The translations under genes were made by a program, and so were the position numbers. Below are positions 19,971 through 24,764 of a stretch of 24,764 nucleotides of DNA, piece after piece. Numbering within the stretch: the stretch's first letter is position 1; each line of letters opens with the position of its first letter. The notes under the pieces are model-generated. The model had not been told where the DNA came from. It made no database searches and worked only from the letters and a program-made list of their open reading frames with translations. The stretch is from a virus: positions 1 to 24,764 of IMG/VR virus record IMGVR_UViG_3300021964_000501; one strand, 5' to 3'.

Positions 19971-21914
19971 ATGGCATTTCAAGTATCACCTGGTGTTCTC
20001 GTACAGGAAAGAGATTTAACAAGAATCATTCCTGCAGTATCAACTTCAATCGGTGCATTTGCTGGTCAATTCAGCAAAGGACCTTTAGATGAAGTTGTTT
20101 CTATTTCTAGTGAACAAGAACTTGTAGATACCTTTGGTAAACCTGATACAAATAACTTTGAGTATTTTTTCAGCGCTGCTAACTTTCTACAATATTCTAA
20201 CTCATTGAGAGTAGTACGAGCAAAACAAGGATCAACACAAGTAAACGCTGCCGCTGGCGGAACAGGTTTGCTTATAAAGAACAAACAAGACTACGAAGAT
20301 AATTACTCAACAGGACAAGGTTCAGTTGGAACATTTGCTGCTAGATCAGCAGGTGCTTGGGGTAATAATCTTTTAGTCGCAACTTGTCCATCTGCTTCGG
20401 CATTTGAACAAATCACAACTACATCTCAACAGGTAGATCAATCAGATTTAGCAGTTGGAGATACATCAATATCTGTTGACTCAGACGCAACAAGTTACCT
20501 TAATGTTGGCGACATCATTGAGTTTTCTACAACTGGTGCTGGCGTAGATTTCACTACTGGTGAAAAATATAAAGTAACTAGTGTTGCTTCAACATCTATT
20601 GGTATTGTACAACATCCTAGAGGTGAAGGTGGATTAATTTCTGCTGTAGCTGATGATGCTAGAATCAAAAGAAGATGGAGATACGCAGATCAAGTTGATG
20701 GCGCTCCAGGAACTTCTGCTTATGTTTCTACAAGATCAGGCTCTGGTGATGAAATACACGTAGTTGTTATAGATGAAGACGGAGAAGTTTCAGGTGTACC
20801 TGGAACAGTTTTAGAATCTTATTCTAAACTTTCAAAAGCTTCAGACGCAAAAACACCACAAGGAGAGGTTAACTACTACCCAACAGTAATTAGTAATAAA
20901 TCTAATTATATATTTTGGATGGATCATAACACTTCTGGTACCAATTGGGGTAACGCAGCTGCAAATACACCATTTACTGCTGTTGATGTACCTACAAGTG
21001 AATCATTATCTGGCGGAATAGACGGAACTGCTTCTACTGACGGCGAATTAAAATCAGGTTACGACCTTTTTGCTGACGCAGATACAGTAGATGTTGGATT
21101 AATCATCGCTGGACCAAGTGGTTCATCTTCACACATTGAAAATCTGATTACTATTGCAGAAAATAGAAAAGACTGTGTGGTTTTTGCTTCACCGCAAAGA
21201 TCAGATGTAGTAAATGTAGCAAACTCAAATACACAAACAAGTAATGTAACTGGTTTCTTTGATGGAATTAGATCATCTTCTTACGTTGTATTTGATAGTG
21301 GTTACAAATACTGTTACGATAGATACAATGATGTGTATAGATATATACCATTAAACGGAGACATTGCTGGACTGGCTGCTAGAACAGATATTTTAGCTGA
21401 CGCTTGGTACTCACCTGCTGGATTAAATAGAGGTGTTATTAGAGGCGCTGCTAAATTAGCATACAATCCTACAAAATCACAAAGAGATGACCTTTACACT
21501 AGTAGAGTAAATCCAGTTGCAACATTCTCAGGACAAGGAACAATCTTGTTTGGAGATAAAACTGGTTTATCATCACCGAGTGCTTTTGATAGAATCAATG
21601 TTAGACGATTGTTCATAACTTTAGAGAAGGCAGTAGCAACTGCTTCTAAATTCCAATTGTTTGAATTCAATGATGAATTTACAAGAGCGAACTTTAGAAA
21701 CATTGTAGAACCTTTCCTTAGAGAAGTACAAGGTCGTAGAGGTATCACAGACTTTTTAGTAGTATGTGATGAAACTAACAACACTGGCGAAGTAATTGAT
21801 AGAAATGAATTTGTTGCAGAAATCTTTGTGAAACCTGCAAGAAGTATCAACTTTATCACTTTATCTTTTGTCGCAACCAGAACTGGCGTTTCTTTTGAAG
21901 AAGTGGCTGGGTAA
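19971..21914 (+). CDS. 18: Tail sheath protein gp18
   Basis: The 647-residue protein is close in length to T4 gp18 (659). The start 'FQVSPGVLVQERDLT' and 'STSIGAFAGQFSKGPLDE' is the classic sheath N-terminus. The C-terminal domain (about 540-647) has 'INVRRLFITLEKAV', 'FNDEFTRANFRNIVEPFL' and 'ATRTGVSFEE', the conserved region that interlocks neighbouring subunits. The middle (about 150-260) is a more variable surface insertion with strand-rich Ser/Thr sequence. The protein forms the contractile outer tube. It has its own promoter box, a strong GAGGAG ribosome site and a long leader, as expected for a protein needed in many copies. Confidence 0.95.
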   Translation: MAFQVSPGVLVQERDLTRIIPAVSTSIGAFAGQFSKGPLDEVVSISSEQELVDTFGKPDTNNFEYFFSAANFLQYSNSLRVVRAKQGSTQVNAAAGGTGLLIKNKQDYEDNYSTGQGSVGTFAARSAGAWGNNLLVATCPSASAFEQITTTSQQVDQSDLAVGDTSISVDSDATSYLNVGDIIEFSTTGAGVDFTTGEKYKVTSVASTSIGIVQHPRGEGGLISAVADDARIKRRWRYADQVDGAPGTSAYVSTRSGSGDEIHVVVIDEDGEVSGVPGTVLESYSKLSKASDAKTPQGEVNYYPTVISNKSNYIFWMDHNTSGTNWGNAAANTPFTAVDVPTSESLSGGIDGTASTDGELKSGYDLFADADTVDVGLIIAGPSGSSSHIENLITIAENRKDCVVFASPQRSDVVNVANSNTQTSNVTGFFDGIRSSSYVVFDSGYKYCYDRYNDVYRYIPLNGDIAGLAARTDILADAWYSPAGLNRGVIRGAAKLAYNPTKSQRDDLYTSRVNPVATFSGQGTILFGDKTGLSSPSAFDRINVRRLFITLEKAVATASKFQLFEFNDEFTRANFRNIVEPFLREVQGRRGITDFLVVCDETNNTGEVIDRNEFVAEIFVKPARSINFITLSFVATRTGVSFEEVAG

Positions 21915-21935
21915 TTAGTAGAGGAGAAATAAAAA

Positions 21936-22463
21936 ATGGCAAACATAAATGACTTCAAAGCTAAACTTGCTGGCGGTGGCGCAAGAGCCAATCAGTTTAA
22001 GGTAACAATGCCTTTTCCTGGTTACGCACAAGTTGGTGGAGAAATAGAAGACTTAGCTTTTCTATGTACAACAGCTCAAATACCTGCAATGAATGTTGGT
22101 CTTGTGAATGTTCCTTTTAGAGGAAGACAGATCAAAATTGCTGGTGATAGAACTTTCGGAGATTGGACTATTACTGTTCTTAACGATACAAACTTTAAGT
22201 TAAGAAATGCTTTTGAGAGATGGCAAAACGGTATCAACAATATGTCAGACAACGAGGGTTTATCAAATCCTGTTGACTATCAAGTTGACGCATTTGTAGA
22301 TCAGTTGGATAGAAATGGTAATACATTAAAATCTTATACTTTGAGAGGCGCTTTTCCTACGGAAGTAGCGGCTATTGATTTGAATTTTGGAACGAATGAC
22401 GAAGTAGAAACATTCGGAGTAACTTTTCAATATCAATATTTTGAAACAAACACTACTACATAG
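21936..22463 (+). CDS. 19: Tail tube protein gp19
   Basis: The 175-residue protein matches T4 gp19 (163 residues). It begins 'INDFKAKLAGGGARANQFKV' and continues 'EDLAFLCTTAQIPAMNVG', 'VPFRGRQIKIAGDRTFGDWT' and 'NDTNFKLRNAFERWQNGIN', all strong tube signatures. Hexamers stack to form the inner tube inside gp18. It follows the sheath gene by 21 bases with an AGAGGAG ribosome site and no separate promoter box. A strong terminator stands directly after it, so sheath and tube form one transcription unit. Confidence 0.95.
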   Translation: MANINDFKAKLAGGGARANQFKVTMPFPGYAQVGGEIEDLAFLCTTAQIPAMNVGLVNVPFRGRQIKIAGDRTFGDWTITVLNDTNFKLRNAFERWQNGINNMSDNEGLSNPVDYQVDAFVDQLDRNGNTLKSYTLRGAFPTEVAAIDLNFGTNDEVETFGVTFQYQYFETNTTT

Positions 22464-22474
22464 TAGATAAATTT

Positions 22475-22501
22475 AAAGGGCGCCGTCAAAAGCGCCCTTT
22501 T
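22475..22501 (+). terminator. Intrinsic terminator after gp19
   Basis: A perfect nine-base-pair stem (AAAGGGCGC at 22475-22483 paired with GCGCCCTTT at 22492-22500) encloses an eight-base loop and ends in TTTT. It is the most GC-rich short segment I see and the only convincing intrinsic terminator in the window. It separates gp18-gp19 from gp20. Confidence 0.9.
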
Positions 22502-22509
22502 AAAACTAT

Positions 22510-22517
22510 TATAAGTA
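22510..22517 (+). promoter_or_regulatory. Variant late promoter box TATAAGTA before gp20
   Basis: The box stands nine bases after the terminator and 23 bases before the gp20 ATG, in the context CTATTATAAGTAG. Apart from one base this copies the context of the gp18 box. An AAGGAA ribosome site follows. Confidence 0.6.
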
Positions 22518-22540
22518 GTTAGAGAAAAAAGGAATAAATT

Positions 22541-24067
22541 ATGGCAGAGTTATTTGGTTTTAATATAACACGAGTTAAACCACAAACAGATCCAAAACAA
22601 CAATTTAGTCAACCGGCAGCGGAAGACGGCACACAAGTAGTTGCCGCTGGTGGATTTTTTGGTAGTTACCTTGATATGGAAGGTACTGCTAAGACTGAGC
22701 AGGATCTAATCAGAAGATATAGAGAAATTGCTTTACACCCAGAGTGTGATATGGCGATTGAAGATATTGTCAATGAGGCAATTACTTCAAATGAAAACAA
22801 ACAATCTGTAAAAGTAATTACAGATGGATTAAACTATTCTTCAAAAATTAAAGTAAGAATAGAAGAAGAATTTTCTGAAGTATTAAGACTATTACAATTT
22901 AATACAAGAGGACACGACCTCTTTAGACGATGGTATGTTGATGGAAGAATCTTTTTTCAAAAGGTCATTGACGCTGAAAATACAAAAAACGGTATTGTAG
23001 AATTAAAATACCTTGATCCAAGAAAAGTTAAAAAAATTAGAGAAGTTAGAAAGAGAAGGCCTGAAGGTATGACTTCTCCTACTAATATTAATATTGCAGA
23101 TGAAACTATTGAATATTTTGTGTACAATGAAAGAGGTATACAAGGTGCAGCTGCTATACAAGGAATTAAAGTTGCTGTGGACACTATTGCATTTTGTCCA
23201 TCAGGAATGATAGATCAGAATAAGAATGGTTTAATATTATCTTATTTACATAAGGCAATTAAACCTGTCAATCAGTTAAGAATGATTGAAGACGCTGCTG
23301 TGATTTACAGAATTGCAAGAGCACCTGAAAGAAGAATATTTAAGATTGATGTAGGTAATTTACCTAAGGCAAAAGCAGAATCTTATTTAAGAGATGTTAT
23401 GGCAAGATATAGAAACAAACTTGTATATGACGCTTCAACAGGAGAAATAAGAGATGACAGAAATTATATGTCAATGCTTGAAGACTTTTGGTTACCAAGT
23501 AGAGAAGGTGGTAGAGGAACAGATATTACTACACTTCCAGGTGGTGCTAATTTAGGTGAAATAGCAGACATAGAATATTTTAGAGCAAAATTATATAGAT
23601 CATTAAACGTGCCTGTAAGTAGATTAGAGGCAAGTCAAGGTTTTAATCTTGGTCGTGCAAGTGAAATTAGTAGAGATGAATTAAAATTTACTAAATTTGT
23701 AGGCAGATTAAGAAAGAAATTTACTGAATTGTTTAATGATTTATTAAGAACACAATTAATAATTAAAGGTGTAATTTCTGAAACAGAATGGCCGTTAATT
23801 AGAGATAGTATATTTTACGACTTTTTACAAGATGGTCACTTTGCAGAATTAAAGAATACTGAAATGATGAGAGAAAGACTAAACTTGGCAAGAGAAGTAA
23901 GAGATTATGTTGGTAAATATTTTTCTGTTAATTATGTTAGAAGAAACATATTAAAACAAACAGAAGCAGAAATTAAAAAAATGGATGCTGAAATCAAAAA
24001 AGAAATTGATGACGGTATCATATCATCACCTGAAGTACAAACAACAGGCAATGATGACTTATTATAG
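22541..24067 (+). CDS. 20: Portal protein gp20
   Basis: The 508-residue protein matches T4 gp20 (524). Signatures include 'LDMEGTAKTEQDLIRRYREI', 'HPECDMAIEDIVNEAI', 'RRWYVDGRIFFQKVID', 'LKYLDPRKVKKIREV' and the highly conserved 'LPGGANLGEIADIEYFRAKL' with 'LNVPVSRLEA'. Twelve copies form the portal at the unique head vertex, the channel for DNA and the docking site for gp17 and later the neck. The C-terminal 50 residues are Lys/Glu-rich helix. The gene has its own variant late box after the terminator. Confidence 0.96.
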   Translation: MAELFGFNITRVKPQTDPKQQFSQPAAEDGTQVVAAGGFFGSYLDMEGTAKTEQDLIRRYREIALHPECDMAIEDIVNEAITSNENKQSVKVITDGLNYSSKIKVRIEEEFSEVLRLLQFNTRGHDLFRRWYVDGRIFFQKVIDAENTKNGIVELKYLDPRKVKKIREVRKRRPEGMTSPTNINIADETIEYFVYNERGIQGAAAIQGIKVAVDTIAFCPSGMIDQNKNGLILSYLHKAIKPVNQLRMIEDAAVIYRIARAPERRIFKIDVGNLPKAKAESYLRDVMARYRNKLVYDASTGEIRDDRNYMSMLEDFWLPSREGGRGTDITTLPGGANLGEIADIEYFRAKLYRSLNVPVSRLEASQGFNLGRASEISRDELKFTKFVGRLRKKFTELFNDLLRTQLIIKGVISETEWPLIRDSIFYDFLQDGHFAELKNTEMMRERLNLAREVRDYVGKYFSVNYVRRNILKQTEAEIKKMDAEIKKEIDDGIISSPEVQTTGNDDLL

Positions 24068-24077
24068 GAGATAAAAA

Positions 24078-24383
24078 ATGAGTGAAGAAGTAAAAAACTT
24101 TATAGACAAAATGGCACAAAATGATATGGTCGGTGCTGGAGATGCTTTTAAAGACGCATTAAGAGCTAAAGTTGGCGATCAATTAGATATTAAAAGACAA
24201 GATGTTGCTGGGAATATGTTCCAGGCACAACCCCATAGTGATCCAAAACCAGAGATCGCAGGTACAGGTACTTTTACACAAGATGGACAAGTTGAACCTA
24301 CAGGAGCAGAAGCACAACCAGAAACACCAGAGGTATCAAATGCAGAAAGTCAGTCAGTTAATACAGACGCAACAGGCGTTTAA
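24078..24383 (+). CDS. 67: gp67-like prohead core protein
   Basis: The 101-residue protein follows gp20 just as gp67 does in T4. Residues 5-47 (KNFIDKMAQNDMVGAGDAF, DALRAKVGDQLDIKRQDVA, NMF) resemble the gp67 start: a helix with 'NDxVxAxxxFxxAxxxK' then 'VAxNxF'. The second half is a Pro/Glu/Gln/Thr-rich disordered tail, while T4 gp67 has a very acidic one. In T4 this core protein is cut to internal peptides by the gp21 protease during head maturation. An AGGAG ribosome site lies ten bases after gp20. Assignment rests on position and the N-terminal pattern. Confidence 0.7.
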   Translation: MSEEVKNFIDKMAQNDMVGAGDAFKDALRAKVGDQLDIKRQDVAGNMFQAQPHSDPKPEIAGTGTFTQDGQVEPTGAEAQPETPEVSNAESQSVNTDATGV

Positions 24384-24579
24384 TAGTAATTCATATAACA
24401 ACTTAACGCCAGTATTAAAAGAGGCGATTAATGATGTTATGAAGTTAGTTAAGAATGAAGGCAATTTATTAATGAACTTTGAAAATGCAATTGAAAAAGT
24501 TGCAGAATTTCATAATGTTAATAAAGACGACATTGAAGAATACTTTGATGACGAACTAAAAGAACAAATAGAGGAATAA
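24340..24579 (+). CDS. Small acidic protein overlapping gp67-like gene (gp68 position)
   Basis: I place the start at ATG 24340, six bases after a good AGAGG (24329-24333), giving 79 residues and a 44-base overlap with the previous gene in another frame. An upstream ATG at 24202 would only add out-of-frame, Gln/Lys-rich translation of the gp67-like gene. A later ATG at 24439 would drop the 'NNLTPVLKEAINDV' helix. The protein has a helical body (LTPVLKEAINDVMKLV, FENAIEKVAEFHNVNKDDIE) and a very acidic tail. T4 has the core gene 68 at this position, but I see no sequence match that I can name, so the role is inferred. Confidence 0.6.
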   Translation: MQKVSQLIQTQQAFNSNSYNNLTPVLKEAINDVMKLVKNEGNLLMNFENAIEKVAEFHNVNKDDIEEYFDDELKEQIEE

Positions 24580-24580
24580 T

Positions 24581-24764
24581 ATGGCGTGGGTAACTGTTCC
24601 TGGAACAAATGGAATTTGGGAATATGAAAATACTGCTATAGTAACAGACACTTATAGAGATTCAGCTGATGGTGCAAACTCAACTATTACAAACGGCATT
24701 AGAAGTTGGGTAAGACCTGGTACTAGTGAAACACTAGAATGTTATATTAAATGTAGAACAACAG
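24581..24764 (+). CDS. 5' end of a probable virion protein (partial)
   Basis: An open frame starts at ATG 24581, one base after the previous stop, with GAGGAA just upstream, and runs off the window after 61 codons. The visible part begins MAWVTVPGTNGIWEYE and continues 'SWVRPGTSETLECYIKC'. The Trp/Thr/Gly-rich strand pattern is that of small marine T4-like structural proteins. In T4 the gp21 protease gene comes soon after; this is not a recognisable protease start. The function is unknown. Confidence 0.6.
   Translation, partial: MAWVTVPGTNGIWEYENTAIVTDTYRDSADGANSTITNGIRSWVRPGTSETLECYIKCRTT

Noticed and set aside
21494-21991. A 165-codon open frame on the minus strand across the gp18-gp19 junction
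   Set aside because: It lies antisense to two certain structural genes, has no ribosome site or family pattern, and is expected by chance in AT-rich sequence with this codon use.
24202-24339. Upstream ATG at 24202 as the start of the small gene ending at 24579
   Set aside because: The added 46 residues are a frame-shifted reading of the gp67-like gene with no pattern of their own, and no ribosome site precedes 24202.

Overview
The window is 24.8 kb of a visibly AT-rich tailed-phage genome with every gene on the + strand. The order of T4 homologues gp13-gp14-gp15-gp16-(two extra genes)-gp17-gp18-gp19-gp20-gp67-like identifies a T4-like myovirus. The protein flavour (marine T4-like neck, sheath and portal sequences, a cyanophage-type beta-helix fibre, a 2OG-Fe(II) oxygenase beside the terminase) points to a marine member related to cyanophages and pelagiphages. 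The host cannot be fixed from this sequence.

Region 1 (1-12,590) is an adhesion and tail-fibre block. After the end of an unidentified gene come several small virion-type proteins, two proteins with similar N-terminal caps, a giant 1554-residue fibre (seven tandem carbohydrate-binding-like modules, then a beta-helix interrupted by three copies of another module), a beta-propeller protein with a cupredoxin-like C-terminus, a 208-residue short version of the giant fibre, a Trp/Cys/Tyr/Asn-rich candidate receptor-binding protein, and a small hypothetical protein.

Region 2 (12,627-13,969) is a two-gene metabolic cassette: a heme oxygenase translationally coupled to a ferredoxin-dependent bilin reductase. 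The reductase has the Asp/His/Asp active-site pattern of PcyX, the phage-specific enzyme reported to make phycoerythrobilin. Together they would turn heme into biliverdin IXalpha and then a pink phycobilin. The cassette sits between the fibre genes and the neck genes, without its own recognisable late promoter.

Region 3 (14,003-24,764) is the virion assembly core: neck (gp13, gp14), tail sheath stabiliser (gp15), small terminase (gp16), an unknown protein and a 2OG-Fe(II) oxygenase, large terminase (gp17), sheath (gp18), tube (gp19), a strong intrinsic terminator, portal (gp20), a gp67-like prohead core protein, a small overlapping gene, and the start of another probable virion gene.

Late transcription is marked by T4-type late promoter boxes TATAAATA (variant TATAAGTA) in front of many transcription blocks. 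Two lie so close to the start codon that leaderless mRNAs are predicted. A sequence-wide signal also stands out: the tetranucleotide CATG seems to be absent, with codon choice bent to avoid it. There is no stretch over 300 bases without a gene; the longest gap is the 113-base leader before gp18. I saw no tRNA, CRISPR array, insertion sequence or integrase.
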